A DNA stretch of 64,000 nucleotides from Rubrobacter marinus (GCF_011492965.1 NZ_CP045121.1:2170001-2234000); one strand, 5' to 3'. Positions 48,832 to 58,391 are shown, numbered from the stretch's first letter. The notes: a model not told the origin generated them from the letters alone. Made by a program: numbers and translations.

Positions 48832-49812
48832 ATGCTCACCGTTCGAGAAGTGGTGAGGCGGCGCCCGGTCGCGTGGTTCTTCGCGGTCTCGTTCGTCCTC
48901 AACGTGGCGGTAATCGCGACCCTGTTGTTCAGCGGCGCCGGCGGCACGCTCGAAACCGCCATCGAGGCGGTCTGGGGAGGGCAGCAGAGGACCGACTTCG
49001 TCTCCGCCCTCCGGCTGGCCGTGGAGGCCCCGCAGGCCATCCCCGGCATCGTGCTCTCGATACTGCAGCCGCTCACGCCGGACATCGCCGCCTTCGCCGT
49101 CGCCGGCATCGCCTTCGGGCTCGGGGGCATCGGGGGCGTGGTCGCGCTCGTGCGCCGCTACCGCTTCTGGAGCGTCGACGTCGGTCGGAGGAGAGGCCTC
49201 CGGGTCTGGGGGCTCATGCTCCTCTCTTTCCTCGCGATGTCGCTCTCCACGGCTGCCCTCAACCACCTGTTCGCCCCGCCTGGCAGCTTCGAGTGGGTGC
49301 GCACGCCCCTACTCTCGTGGGCGTTTCCCCTGGCCCTGCTCGCCTCGATCTTTCTGGACATCGGCGGGGTAACGGAGGAGACGGGCTGGCGCGGCTTCGC
49401 CCAGCCGCTCCTGCAAGAGCGCATGACGCCCCTGGCGGCGTCCTCCATCGTCGGTCTCCTGTGGGGCGTGTGGCATCTCCCGGCCAGGCCGGACATACTT
49501 ACGGGCGCCTACGGCATGTGGGGCGGCGTGACGCTCCTCGCGATACTGGTCGCCCGGTTCTTGTTCCTCTCGGTAGTAATGGCCTACTTCTACAACCGGG
49601 TCGGCGGCAGCACAATCATCGCGATAGCCATGCACGGGCTGCACAACGACTCCGTGTTTCTGCAGGGACGGATCGACGCCGAAGGTCTGGGCCCCTACAT
49701 GACGAGCGAGCTGACCCTGCTAGCGCCGATCCTGGTCGTCGCCTGCGTCCTGCTCGTCGCGAGCGGGCGGCGCCTGGGCCTGAGGAGCACGACCGGCAAG
49801 ACGACCGGGTGA
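48832..49812 (+). CDS. CPBP family intramembrane glutamic endopeptidase
   Basis: A 326-residue multi-pass membrane protein with about eight hydrophobic segments. GGVTEETGWRGFAQPLLQE carries the EExxxR motif (E182, E183, R187), LLWGVWHLPARPD the FxxxH-type motif (H215), and IAMHGLHND the third His region; together these form the active site of Rce1/CPBP proteases. In bacteria, family members process membrane substrates or confer bacteriocin immunity. ATG at 48832 has GAAGGAGG upstream. The inverted repeat with GGGTTA boxes just upstream suggests regulation, possibly by the adjacent LuxR protein. Confidence 0.85.
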   Translation: MLTVREVVRRRPVAWFFAVSFVLNVAVIATLLFSGAGGTLETAIEAVWGGQQRTDFVSALRLAVEAPQAIPGIVLSILQPLTPDIAAFAVAGIAFGLGGIGGVVALVRRYRFWSVDVGRRRGLRVWGLMLLSFLAMSLSTAALNHLFAPPGSFEWVRTPLLSWAFPLALLASIFLDIGGVTEETGWRGFAQPLLQERMTPLAASSIVGLLWGVWHLPARPDILTGAYGMWGGVTLLAILVARFLFLSVVMAYFYNRVGGSTIIAIAMHGLHNDSVFLQGRIDAEGLGPYMTSELTLLAPILVVACVLLVASGRRLGLRSTTGKTTG

Positions 49813-49892
49813 GCGCGGCGGACGGACGACTTCGACGGGCCGCTCTACCGGCGCCCATCCGGGAGGCTCGTAGCCTTCCCGACGACCGGGGC

Positions 49893-50798
49893 TCAGGCGG
49901 TCTTTACCGCGTCCTTTCTCGCCCTGTCGGCGCGCCAGGCCTTGTACAGCGCGAGGGCGGGGGCGGCGATAAAGATCGAGCTGTAGGTGCCGGCGGCGAT
50001 GCCGACGAGGAGGGCGAAGGCGAAGTCGCTCAGGGTGGACTCGCCGAAGATGAGGAGGGCTGCGACCGGGATCAGGGTGCAGATGGAGGTGTAGATCGAA
50101 CGCATCACCACCTGGCGGATGGAGGAGTTCGCCATCGCGTCGAAGCGGCGCCGGTTGTAGCCCGCCTCGGGCGTGTTCTCCCGGATGCGGTCGAAGATGA
50201 TGATCGTGTCGTAGAGCGAGTAACCGAGGACCGTGAGGACGGCGACGACGGTCACGAGGTTCACCTCGCGCCCGACGAGGGCGTAGAAGCCGACGGTTAT
50301 CAGGATGTCGTGCAAGAGCGCGAGCATCGCCGCGATCGCGAAGGCGAACTCGAAGCGGATGCTTATGAACAGCACGATGATGATGAGCGCGGCGGCCACG
50401 GCCTGCAGCGCCTGCGACCGGATCTGCCCGCCGAAGGTCGGGCTGATGCTGGTGACGCTAACCTCGGCCCCGAGCTCCTCCGCGAGCGCGTCGCGCACCT
50501 CGGCGTCCTGCCCGGGCTCGAGGACCGGCGTCCGGACCTCGAACCCGTCCTCGCCGAGGCTCTGCACCACGGCGTCCTGCCCGAGGTTGCCGGGGAGCGC
50601 CTCCCGCACCTCCTCGGTGGTCGGGTTGCCCTCGAGGCCGCTCGCCGTGAACTTGGAGCCGCCCTCGAAGTCTATGCCGAAGTTCAGGCGGCCGAGGGCG
50701 ATCGCGCCGATGCTGACGAGCAGAAAGATCGCCGACAGGGCGAACCAGAGCTTCCAGCGGCCGACGAAATCCAGGTTCTTGAAGACGCCGGACGCCAC
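49893..50798 (-). CDS. secF: Protein translocase subunit SecF
   Basis: A 301-residue RND-type membrane protein that helps Sec export. There are six membrane segments; FVGRWKLWFALSAIFLLVSI is the first, NFGIDFEGGSKF the conserved periplasmic-loop signature, and VAVLTVLGYSLYDTIIIFDRIREN the SecF motif in the fourth segment. GTG at 50798 shares one base with the TAG of secD (TAGTG) and has GGAGG upstream. The last 20 residues are basic (KAWRADRARKDAVKTA). It forms a complex with SecD encoded directly upstream. Confidence 0.95.
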   Translation of the reverse strand: MASGVFKNLDFVGRWKLWFALSAIFLLVSIGAIALGRLNFGIDFEGGSKFTASGLEGNPTTEEVREALPGNLGQDAVVQSLGEDGFEVRTPVLEPGQDAEVRDALAEELGAEVSVTSISPTFGGQIRSQALQAVAAALIIIVLFISIRFEFAFAIAAMLALLHDILITVGFYALVGREVNLVTVVAVLTVLGYSLYDTIIIFDRIRENTPEAGYNRRRFDAMANSSIRQVVMRSIYTSICTLIPVAALLIFGESTLSDFAFALLVGIAAGTYSSIFIAAPALALYKAWRADRARKDAVKTA

Positions 50799-52288
50799 TA
50801 GCGAGCCTCCTCCCTCTCGGCGTCGCGGGCGCTCGTCGCCGCGATGCTCCCCTTGGAGACCCCGACCATCCCCGCCGTCAGGCCGAAGCCGCGGCCGGAG
50901 ATCACGCCGAGCAGGGCGCGCGTCACCGCGATGGCGGTGAACATGCTGAGGACGACGCCCACGGCCAGCAGGACCGCGAAGCCGCGCACGGAGCCCGAGG
51001 AGAGGGCGAAGAGGATAAAGGCCGTGATCAGGGTCGTCAGGTTGCCGTCGAGGATCGCCTTGAAGCCCCTCCCGTAGCCGAGCGTGACGGCGGTTCGGGG
51101 GCTCTTGCCGCGACGGATCTCCTCCTTGATCCGCTCGAAGATGACCACGTTGGCGTCGGCGGCCACGCCGATGGAGAGGACGATGCCGGCGATCCCCGGC
51201 AGGGTCATGGTGATCGGGATGGCGACGATGAGGCCCCAGAGGAGGAACACGTAGATCAGGAGCGCGAGGTCGGCGACGAGCCCGAGCACCCGGTAGACGA
51301 TCACGAGGAAGACGAGCACGAGCCCGAAGCCCACGAGCGCGGCGATCAGGCCGCTCCGCAAGGAGTCCGCCCCGAGCGTCGGCCCGATGGCCGTGACGGA
51401 GAGCACCTCCATGTTCACCGGCAGCGCGCCGGTCTGGAGCACGATCTCGAGCTCCTCGGCCTCCGCGGGCGGCAGCCCGCCTGCCCCGGTGTTGTTGATG
51501 CTGACCTGCCCGCCGTAGATGGCCTGGTCGATGCGCGGCGCGCTCACCACGTCGTCGTCGAGGACGACGGCGAGCTGCCCCTGCCCGGGCGTGCCGTTGG
51601 CGAGGGCGTTGTCCACGATCTGCTGGGAGAGATCGCCGAACTGGTCGCCCCCCTCCCTCGTGAAGGTCATCTGTACCTCGAGGAAGCCGGACGGGTCCCG
51701 GGCCTGCGTCGCCGAGTCGAGCGCGTCGCCGCGGACGGCGGGCTCCTCCGGCACGACGTAGCCGAAGACGAGCGTCCCCTCCCCCTCCGGCGCGGGCGTC
51801 TCCTCGAAGAGGACCTTCGTCTCCCCCTCCTCGTAGGCCGGGTCCCCTTCGAGCTCGGCCCGCAAGTCCTCCTTGACCCCGTCCACCTCTTCCGCGGGGA
51901 CCGTCTCCCCGCCCGCGACGGCGAGGACCTCGTAGAAGCCGAGCTGCGCGGTGCGCCCGATAAGCTCCACGGCGCGGTCGGAGTCGGTGATGCCAGGGAT
52001 GTTGACGACGACCTGGTCCTGCCCCTGGAGCTGTATCTCGGGCTCGGTGACGCCGAGGGAGTCGACCCTCTGGCGGATAACCTGGGCGGCCTGCTCCATC
52101 TCCTCGCGGGTCACCTCGGAGCCGTCCTCCTGGAAGCCCCTGAGGCTGGCGCTCACCCCGCCCTCGAGGTCGAGGCCGAGACGCGTCGCCTCCGCGACGG
52201 GCTGCCGCACGAAGATAAAGTAGGCGGCCACCCCGATAAGGACGACCACGAGGCCCAGCACGATCAGGTTGTTGCGGCTGCTACCCAT
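50798..52288 (-). CDS. secD: Protein translocase subunit SecD
   Basis: A 496-residue partner of SecF. The first membrane segment (NLIVLGLVVVLIGVAAYFIF) is followed by the P1 domain (RLGLDLEGGVSASL, VVNIPGITDSDRAVELIGRTA), then five C-terminal membrane segments with PGIAGIVLSIGVAADANVVIFERIKEE, the SecD signature. The P1 head is shorter than in E. coli, as in other Gram-positive SecD. ATG at 52288 has AAGG upstream. A TATAGT box at 52305-52300 gives it its own promoter within the end of tgt, in addition to any read-through. Confidence 0.95.
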   Translation of the reverse strand: MGSSRNNLIVLGLVVVLIGVAAYFIFVRQPVAEATRLGLDLEGGVSASLRGFQEDGSEVTREEMEQAAQVIRQRVDSLGVTEPEIQLQGQDQVVVNIPGITDSDRAVELIGRTAQLGFYEVLAVAGGETVPAEEVDGVKEDLRAELEGDPAYEEGETKVLFEETPAPEGEGTLVFGYVVPEEPAVRGDALDSATQARDPSGFLEVQMTFTREGGDQFGDLSQQIVDNALANGTPGQGQLAVVLDDDVVSAPRIDQAIYGGQVSINNTGAGGLPPAEAEELEIVLQTGALPVNMEVLSVTAIGPTLGADSLRSGLIAALVGFGLVLVFLVIVYRVLGLVADLALLIYVFLLWGLIVAIPITMTLPGIAGIVLSIGVAADANVVIFERIKEEIRRGKSPRTAVTLGYGRGFKAILDGNLTTLITAFILFALSSGSVRGFAVLLAVGVVLSMFTAIAVTRALLGVISGRGFGLTAGMVGVSKGSIAATSARDAEREEAR

Positions 52289-52299
52289 ACCTTGGGGCC

Positions 52300-52305
52300 A
52301 CTATA
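52300..52305 (-). promoter_or_regulatory. -10 box of a secDF promoter
   Basis: TATAGT on the minus strand, 11 bases before the secD ATG, with a weak TTCTGA 17 bases further upstream inside the end of tgt. Confidence 0.35.
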
Positions 52306-52312
52306 GCACCCA

Positions 52313-53462
52313 TCATCTCGACTCAGAAGCCTCCGCCGACCGGGGAGCACCCGCCGCTCCGGTGTAGCGGGAGATCCAGGTCTCCATAAACTCCGCGTAC
52401 GTTTTCTCGCGGATCGCCCGCCGCGCCTTTCGGCACAGATCTCCCATGAAACGCACGTTGTGCAGCGTCACGAGCCGGTGCGCCAGAAGCTCGTTCTCTC
52501 GGACGAGGTGCGAGAGGTACGCCCGGCTGTAGTCCGAGCACGCCTCGCAGGGGCACTCGGGGTCCAGGGGGCCGAAGTCCCGCCTGAAGCGGGCGTTCTT
52601 GAGGTTCAGCCTGCCGTCCGCGGTGAGCGCCATGCCGTGGCGCGCGAGGCGGGTAGGGAGGACGCAGTCGAACATGTCCACGCCGAGCGAGATCACCTGC
52701 AATATGCCGACCGGGTCCCCGATGCCCATAAAGTACCGGGGCTTCTCCGCCGGCAGGTTCGGGGAGACCAAGGCGAGCATCTTTAGCATCTCCTCGCGAG
52801 ACTCCCCCACCGAGAGCCCCCCGACGGCGTAGCCGGGGAAGTCGAGCTCGACGGTGCGCCGCAGGCTCTCCTCCCTCAGGTCCGGGAAGAGCCCACCCTG
52901 CACGATCCCGAACAGCGCCTGATCCCGCCTCGTGTGCGCCTCCCGGCAGCGCTCGGCCCAACGCGCCGTCCGCCTCAACGACTCCTCGTGGTACCTGCGT
53001 TCGGCGTTCGCCGGGGGACACTCGTCCAGCACCATCGCGACGTCCGCCCCAAGCTCCTCCTGCACCCGCGTCGTGAGCTCCGGGGTGAACTGGTGCGTCG
53101 TGCCGTCGTAGACGGAGGCGAACCTCACGCCCTCCTCCGAGAGCTTGCGCCGGTGGGAGAGCGAGAAGACCTGGTAGCCCCCGAGTCGGTGAGCATCGGC
53201 CCCTTCCACCCCCGAAGGCGTGGAGCCCCCCCGCCTCCCGCACCACGTCCGGACCGGGCCTCAGGTACAGATGATAGGTGTTGCCGAGCACGACCCCCGC
53301 CCCCGCCGAGCGGAGATCGCCGGGCGTCAGCCCCTTCACCGTCCCCTTCGTCCCCACGGGCATGAAGGTCGGCGTCTCGACCTCGCCGTGCGGGGTGCGC
53401 AGCCTGCCGACCCGGGCCTCGCCGTCGCGCGCCTCGACCCTTATGGTGACGGGCGCGCTCAA
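52313..53462 (-). CDS. tgt: tRNA-guanine transglycosylase, frame broken twice as read
   Basis: Tgt exchanges guanine for preQ1 at the wobble position of tRNAs with GUN anticodons. [19 protein letters not shown], then [18 protein letters not shown] and LHAFGG are in one frame. One missing G gives [10 protein letters not shown], a second missing G gives [15 protein letters not shown] and the rest. The nucleophile region [16 protein letters not shown] and the zinc ligands CPCEAC with the later His are present. The restored protein is 383 residues. TTG at 53462 overlaps the queA stop. The gene is most likely intact in the organism. It forms the queuosine pair with queA. Confidence 0.9.
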
Positions 53463-54461
53463 GTCCGTCCCCGTCCACCGTTGAGAAGCAGCATCGCGTC
53501 GCCGAAGGAGTAGAAGCGGTAGCGCTCCCGCACGGCCGTCTCGTACGCCTCCCGAACCAGCTCCGTGCCCGCGAAAGCCATCACCATCGCGAGCAGCGTC
53601 GAGCGCGGGAGGTGGAAGTTCGTGATGAGGGCGTCGACGGCGCGCCAGCGGTAGCCGGGGTAGACGAAGAGCTCCGTCTCCCCCTCGCGCTCCCCGCTCG
53701 CCGCCCAGCTCTCCAGCGTACGGGCCGCCGTCGTCCCGACCGCGAAGACCCGCCCGGCCTCCGCCAACGCCCGCGCCGTCTCCTCCGGCACGAGGTAGCG
53801 CTCCGCATGCATCCGGTGTTCGGCGAGCTCTTCGGCCCTGACCGGAGAGAACGTCCCGGTGCCGACGTGCAGCGTGATCTTCTGTACGGTCCCCCCGGCC
53901 CGGCGCACACCGTCGAGCACCCGCTCGGTGAAGTGGAGGCCCGCGGTCGGGGCGGCGGCGGAGCCCGGCACCCTGGCGTAGACCGTCTGGTACTCCCCCT
54001 CCGCCTCCGGCGTCGCGCTTATATACGGGGGCAGGGGCATCCGGCCGTGACGCTCCAGCAGCGCCGGCACGTCTTCGGCGGCGACAGCCCAGCGCCCTTC
54101 TCCGAGGGCTGGAGAAGCCGGAGGGGTCGCCGTTGACGGAGAGCTCCATGCCGGGTCTGAGGCGGCGGCTCGGGCGCGCCAGCACCTCCCAGGCGCCGTC
54201 GTCGAGCTCCGCGAGAAACAGGAGCTCTGTCGCGCCCCCGCCCGGCCTGCGGGCGGCGAGACGCGCGGGGAGGACCTTCGTCTCGTTCAGTACGAGGGCG
54301 TCGCCCCGGCGCATAAAGGACGGGAGGTCGCGGAAGACGTGGTGGGAGATCCCGCCGGTCGCGGCGTCCACGACCATGAGGCGCGATGAGTCCCTGGGGA
54401 CTGCCGGCCTCTGGGCGATGGACTCCTCGGGCAGCTCGTAGTCGAGCTCGTCGGTGCGCAC
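53459..54461 (-). CDS. queA: S-adenosylmethionine:tRNA ribosyltransferase-isomerase QueA, frame broken as read
   Basis: QueA converts preQ1-tRNA to epoxyqueuosine-tRNA using SAM as ribosyl donor. The N-terminus is clean ([44 protein letters not shown]). After SVNGDP the frame is lost; two single-C insertions give [19 protein letters not shown] and then the intact rest: [41 protein letters not shown] and [20 protein letters not shown]. About 334 residues result, normal for the family. GTG at 54461. It lies between DUF2905 and tgt, overlapping the latter, as in many Gram-positive genomes. Confidence 0.88.
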
Positions 54462-54468
54462 GCCCGGT

Positions 54469-54687
54469 CTAGCGGCGGAGGAAGATGTTCAGGAGGATGG
54501 TGCCGGCGACGGAGAGCAGGATCATCAGCCCCAGGGGGAAGTAGACCGTGAGCCCGCCTCGCCGGAAGACGAGATCCCCCGGCAGCCGGTCGATCCCGAG
54601 GCGCCCGAGCAGCAGGAAGAGGCCGCCCAGCACCAGCAGCGCCACCGCCGCGCCGATCAAAACCCTGCCTATGCCTCCGAGCTCCAC
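54469..54687 (-). CDS. DUF2905 small membrane protein
   Basis: A 72-residue protein with two membrane helices ([20 protein letters not shown] and [20 protein letters not shown]) joined by the DUF2905 loop ([20 protein letters not shown]). Its function is not known; the family commonly sits next to ruvAB or queA. A GTG at 54693 is in frame, but GTG at 54687 is chosen because it lies six bases after a TAGAAT box and there is no ribosome site, the leaderless arrangement seen elsewhere in the window. It heads the DUF2905-queA-tgt group. Confidence 0.85.
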   Translation of the reverse strand: MELGGIGRVLIGAAVALLVLGGLFLLLGRLGIDRLPGDLVFRRGGLTVYFPLGLMILLSVAGTILLNIFLRR

Positions 54688-54693
54688 GCCCAC

Positions 54694-54699
54694 ATTCTA
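54694..54699 (-). promoter_or_regulatory. -10 box for a leaderless DUF2905-queA-tgt transcript
   Basis: TAGAAT on the minus strand, six bases before GTG 54687. No Shine-Dalgarno sequence precedes that start. Confidence 0.45.
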
Positions 54700-54932
54700 C
54701 GTCCGGCCCCTATATTCGCCAACGGCGCCTGTCCCACCGCCCCCTCGCAAGCACCGCGCGACCCCCGTCCCCTTCGAGCGAGCCGCGCCGGCCGGTACGC
54801 CCTGCTCCCGGTAGGGGTAAGCCCGGGACGGCGTCTAGCCCAGTTGGGCCAAGATAAGATCATCCATAACGCGGAGGTTCTCGGGGCGGCCCCGAAGCAA
54901 CGTAGCCTCCGAGCGCAGAGTGCGCGGCAACC

Positions 54933-55244
54933 GTGCTGGTCGTGACGGCGTTCGCGGGGACCGCGTTGGCCCCGAACCGGACCGGCGACGACGGCGCGGA
55001 CAGGCTCGTGGGCACCGCCGAGAACGACCGCCTCGACGAGCGCGGCGGGAACGACTCCATCACCGGGCGCGGAGACTCCGACGTCCTGATCGGCGGCAGC
55101 GGCAACGACCGGCTCCAGGCCCGCGAGAGCGGCGAGCAGGACGGGGACCGGGTCGACTGCGGGCCGGGCAGGGACGCCGTCATCACGGATGACACCACCG
55201 AGGACATCATCGCGTTCAACTCCGAGATCGTCAGGCGGGGCTAG
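54933..55244 (+). CDS. Secreted RTX-like calcium-binding repeat protein
   Basis: About 103 residues. VVTAFAGTALA is the end of a signal peptide with an A-x-A cleavage site. The mature part has degenerate hemolysin-type repeats: GADRLVGTAENDRLD, GGNDSITGRGDSDVLIGGSG and NDRLQ, followed by DRVDCGPGRDAVITD, a common end module of short actinobacterial RTX-like proteins. GTG at 54933 leaves the signal peptide short, with no basic N-region, so the true start may lie upstream and be hidden by a base error. It is a lone gene, probably exported and calcium-binding. Confidence 0.65.
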   Translation: MLVVTAFAGTALAPNRTGDDGADRLVGTAENDRLDERGGNDSITGRGDSDVLIGGSGNDRLQARESGEQDGDRVDCGPGRDAVITDDTTEDIIAFNSEIVRRG

Positions 55245-55324
55245 TCGTCTCCGCTACGGAACGCCGGGGCGTCGATGGCCGCGGCGGTGCGGTTTTCGTT
55301 CGATCGCGGTAGGATCTTGCGGTC

Positions 55325-56749
55325 ATGGCACCGCTACGCATCCTACGGATACTGGCCCTCGCCGTCGCGCTCCTGTCCCTGGCGGCCTGCGGCGCGGAGG
55401 AGGAGCCGCCCCCGGACGAGGCCGAGGCGCTGCGCTCGGCGGTGACGGCGGACGGGATCTTGCAGCACGCCCGGCGCTTCGAGGAGGTGGCCGCGGCGAA
55501 CGGGGGCAACCGGGCGGCGGGCACCCCTGGCTACGACGCCTCGGCCGGGTACGTGGCGGAGGAGCTGCGACGGGCCGGCTACGCCGTCGAGGTGCAGCCC
55601 TTCGAGGTTCCATACTACGAGGAGCTGGTCCCGGCGAGGCTGGAGCTCGTCGCCCCGGACGAGCGCCCGTATCAGGAGGGGGAGGACTTCTCCACGCTGC
55701 AGTTCTCGGGCTCGGGGGCGGTCGTGGCCCCCGTGCGGCCGGTCGACCTCGGTGAGCCGGGCGACTCGTCGAGCGGCTGCGAGGCTGTGGACTTCGAACG
55801 CCTCGTCCGGGGCGAGGTCGCCCTCATCAGGCGGGGGGGCTGCCCCTTCGAGGAGAAGGCCCTGCGCGCCGAGGAGGCCGGAGCCTCCGCGGTCGTGATC
55901 TTTAACGAGGGCGGGCGAGGACGGACCGGCATCCTGGAGGGCGGGACGCTGGGGGAGCCGGGGATCGGCATCCCCGTCGTCGGCGCCAGCCTCGCGGTGG
56001 GAGAAGACCTCGCGCGGCTGGCCGGGGAGGGCGACGCGGCGGTCCGGGTGGCGGCCTCCACCGTCTCGGGGAGCAGGGAGACGACGAACGTCATCGCCGA
56101 GACGAGGACCGGGACGGAGGACGGAACGGTGATGGTGGGCGCGCACCTCGACTCCGTGCCGGAGGGCCCCGGCATCAACGACAACGGCTCGGGCTCCGCC
56201 ACGGTCCTGGAGATCGCGCGCCAGATGTCCGGCCTCGGCATCGAGCCCCGCAAGAAGATCCGCTTCGCCTTCTGGGGGGCCGAGGAGATAGGCTTGATCG
56301 GCTCTACGGGCTACGTCGATGGCCTCCCGGAGGAGGAGTTAGACCAGATCGGGGCCTACCTCAACTTCGACATGCTCGGCTCCCCGAACCACGTCCGCTT
56401 CGTCTACGACGGCGCCTCGGGGCCGCGCGGCTCCGGCCGCATCGAGGAGGCTTTTCTGGACTTTTTCGCCTCCCAGAACCTCGAGGCGCGGACGGACTCG
56501 ACCCTCGAGGGCCGCTCGGACCACGGCCCCTTCGCGGACGCCGGGGTCCCGGTCGGGGGCCTCTTCACCGGCGCCGAGGGGACGAAGACCGAGGAGGAGG
56601 CCGCCCTGTTCGGCGGCGAGGCGGGCGAGCCCCACGACCCCTGCTACCACCAGGCCTGCGACACCGCCGAGAACCTCAGCCCCCGCGCGCTCGACGAGAT
56701 GTCGGACGCGGCGGCCCAGGCCACGCTGGTCCTGGCGAACGAGGAGTAG
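55325..56749 (+). CDS. Lipoprotein M28-family aminopeptidase with PA domain
   Basis: A 474-residue exported zinc peptidase. Its signal is ILRILALAVALLSLAAC with a lipobox Cys. A protease-associated domain lies at about 125-230 (LVRGEVALIRRGGCPFEEKA, AGASAVVIFNEGG), and the M28 domain at about 250-470: GAHLDSVPEGPGINDNGSGS gives the first His and bridging Asp, FWGAEEIGLIGS the Glu pair, YLNFDMLGSPNH the Asp, and DPCYHQACD the last His. All five metal ligands are present. ATG at 55325; a TAGGAT box lies nine bases upstream. It likely releases N-terminal amino acids from extracellular peptides. Confidence 0.92.
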   Translation: MAPLRILRILALAVALLSLAACGAEEEPPPDEAEALRSAVTADGILQHARRFEEVAAANGGNRAAGTPGYDASAGYVAEELRRAGYAVEVQPFEVPYYEELVPARLELVAPDERPYQEGEDFSTLQFSGSGAVVAPVRPVDLGEPGDSSSGCEAVDFERLVRGEVALIRRGGCPFEEKALRAEEAGASAVVIFNEGGRGRTGILEGGTLGEPGIGIPVVGASLAVGEDLARLAGEGDAAVRVAASTVSGSRETTNVIAETRTGTEDGTVMVGAHLDSVPEGPGINDNGSGSATVLEIARQMSGLGIEPRKKIRFAFWGAEEIGLIGSTGYVDGLPEEELDQIGAYLNFDMLGSPNHVRFVYDGASGPRGSGRIEEAFLDFFASQNLEARTDSTLEGRSDHGPFADAGVPVGGLFTGAEGTKTEEEAALFGGEAGEPHDPCYHQACDTAENLSPRALDEMSDAAAQATLVLANEE

Positions 56750-56758
56750 CGGGTCCCC

Positions 56759-57280
56759 TCAGGCCCCGTCGAGCTCGGCGAGCAGGCCGTGGACGTCGAG
56801 GGGGCGCGTGAACATGTGGAGGCCGCCGTCCTCGGTGCGCGGCCACTCCCCCTCGGGCCGGTCCCAGTAGAGCTCCACGCCGTTGTCGTCCGGGTCTCGC
56901 AGGTAGAGGGCCTCCGAGACCCCGTGGTCCGAGGCGCCGTCGAGCGGGTAGCCGGCGTCGACGAGGGCGCGCAGCGCGAGGGCGAGCTCGCGGCGCTCGG
57001 GGTAGAGGATCGCGAGGTGGAAGAGCCCCGCCGAGCGCGCCGGCGCGGGGGACGCGTTCCGGCTCATCCACGTGTTTAGCCCTATGTGGTGGTGGTAGCC
57101 GCCGGCCGAGAGAAAGACCGCGTCCTCCCCGTACCACTGCGTGACCTCGAAGCCGAGGATGTCCCGGTAGAAGCCCAGGGCCCGCTCTACGTTCGCCACC
57201 TTGAGGTGGACGTGCCCTATGCGGGTTCCGGGGTGTACTCGCCGCGCCTCGCCCTGCTTGCCGGTCTGCATGGATGCCAC
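56759..57280 (-). CDS. VOC superfamily protein, catechol-2,3-dioxygenase-like
   Basis: A 173-residue vicinal-oxygen-chelate protein with two beta-alpha-beta3 modules: RIGHVHLKVANVERALGFYRD (first metal His in GHVHLKV), AGGYHHHIGLNTW (His), then GLFHLAILYPERREL (His) and YLRDPDDNGVELYWDRP (Glu). This is the extradiol-dioxygenase-like subgroup similar to CatE; the real substrate is unknown. GTG at 57280 has GAGG four bases upstream; ATG at 57271 is the alternative. A TAGAAT box at 57310-57305 supplies a promoter with a short leader inside the end of the EamA gene. Confidence 0.85.
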   Translation of the reverse strand: MASMQTGKQGEARRVHPGTRIGHVHLKVANVERALGFYRDILGFEVTQWYGEDAVFLSAGGYHHHIGLNTWMSRNASPAPARSAGLFHLAILYPERRELALALRALVDAGYPLDGASDHGVSEALYLRDPDDNGVELYWDRPEGEWPRTEDGGLHMFTRPLDVHGLLAELDGA

Positions 57281-57307
57281 CTTTCCTCGCTCGCGACCCC
57301 GCAGATT

Positions 57308-58192
57308 CTACCGTCCGGACCCGCTTCGGCCCCGGGCGTTCACGAGCAGCACCCCGCCGAGGCAGAGCGCCCCGCCCGCCACCGAGAGGAGCGTCGGCAC
57401 CTCCCCGAGCCAGGCCCAGGCGATCAGGAACGCGAGCACGGGGATGACGTACAGGAAGCTGACCGCGACGGAGGCGGTCATCCGCGAGAAGACGTAGCCC
57501 AGGGCGAGGTAGGCGACCACCGTCGGGAAGACGCCGAGGTAGACGACGCTGAGGGTGGCGTCCAGCGGCGCCTCCCTCACCCCCTCCACGAGCCCCGGCG
57601 AGAAGACGAGCATGAACAGGGTGCCCGCCCAGATGGAGTACGTCGTGTACCTCAGAGAGCCGTACTTTTCCAGGTACGGCTTCTGCAGGACGAAGAAGAG
57701 GCTCTCGCCGACGGCGGCGAGCAGGATAAACGAGGCGCCGGGGTCGAAGCCGACGGCGCCCCCCTCTCCCAAGGAGATCAGGGCCACCCCCGCGAAGCTG
57801 GCCCCGCTCCCCACCCAGCCCCAGGCCCCGAGCCTCTCCCCGAGAAAGGCCATCGCCAGCAGGGCCGTAAAGACGGGCACGGAGGCGATGATGAGGCTCG
57901 CCGCCCCCGCCTCGACCGTGACCTCCCCGTAGGCGAGCCCGACGTGGTAGACGAAGAACCCGAGGAAGCCTGCGAGCAGGATCGCCGGTACGTCCCCAAG
58001 GCGCGGCAGCGGCATCCGCACGAGAGCCGCGTAGACGGCGAGGAGCCCCGAGCCCACCAGGAACCTGAGCAGGGCGAGATGCCCCGGCGCGTAGCCCTCC
58101 AGCCCGGCCCTGATCCCCGCGAACGCCGACGCCCATATGAGTAGCACCACCCCCATGGCCGCAAGCACCCGCGCGTCTGCTCCCCCCTTCAT
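57308..58192 (-). CDS. EamA/DMT family transporter
   Basis: A 294-residue membrane protein with ten helices in two EamA repeats ([21 protein letters not shown] in the first; [20 protein letters not shown] opens the second, and [20 protein letters not shown] is the repeat signature). Drug/metabolite transporter family proteins export amino acids, metabolites or drugs; the substrate is not evident. ATG at 58192 is preferred to the upstream in-frame start at 58225. A GAGAAT box lies seven bases before this ATG. It is divergent from the c-di-GMP riboswitch locus. Confidence 0.88.
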   Translation of the reverse strand: MKGGADARVLAAMGVVLLIWASAFAGIRAGLEGYAPGHLALLRFLVGSGLLAVYAALVRMPLPRLGDVPAILLAGFLGFFVYHVGLAYGEVTVEAGAASLIIASVPVFTALLAMAFLGERLGAWGWVGSGASFAGVALISLGEGGAVGFDPGASFILLAAVGESLFFVLQKPYLEKYGSLRYTTYSIWAGTLFMLVFSPGLVEGVREAPLDATLSVVYLGVFPTVVAYLALGYVFSRMTASVAVSFLYVIPVLAFLIAWAWLGEVPTLLSVAGGALCLGGVLLVNARGRSGSGR

Positions 58193-58232
58193 GCCCCCGA
58201 TTCTCGCACAAGCCCACCCCGGCACCCGCCGC

Positions 58233-58261
58233 TAAAGCAAGCCCGGCCTACGTGCCGATAA
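58233..58261 (+). promoter_or_regulatory. Sigma-28/WhiG-like promoter before the c-di-GMP riboswitch
   Basis: TAAA at 58233-58236 and a perfect GCCGATAA at 58254-58261, 17 bases apart (one more than at the three pilus and sigma sites). The predicted start near 58268 falls at the 5' edge of the riboswitch aptamer, which supports it. Confidence 0.6.
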
Positions 58262-58263
58262 TG

Positions 58264-58342
58264 GGAGGCACACGAAAGGGCAAACTCGCCGCGAGGCGGG
58301 GACGCAAAGCCACGGGCCTCCAGGAGGTAGCCGGGCCGCCGA
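58264..58342 (+). promoter_or_regulatory. Cyclic di-GMP-I (GEMM-I) riboswitch
   Basis: The conserved aptamer strings occur in order: CACGAAAGGGCAAAC (58271-58285), a GC-rich hairpin with GCGA loop (CGCCGCGAGGCG), GGGACGCAAAGCC (58298-58310) and GGGCCTCCAGGAGGTAGCCGG (within 58313-58334), whose GGTAGC is the second-arm signature. GCAAAGCC is the diagnostic string binding the ligand. It lies 70 bases upstream of a large secreted protein gene and follows a sigma-28-like promoter. No terminator is visible between aptamer and gene; a translational switch acting on AAGGAG near 58381 is likely. Confidence 0.9.
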
Positions 58343-58391
58343 AAGTCCAAGGCCGCGTCCCTCGTCTCCCGCAACAGAGAAGGAGCGAAGG

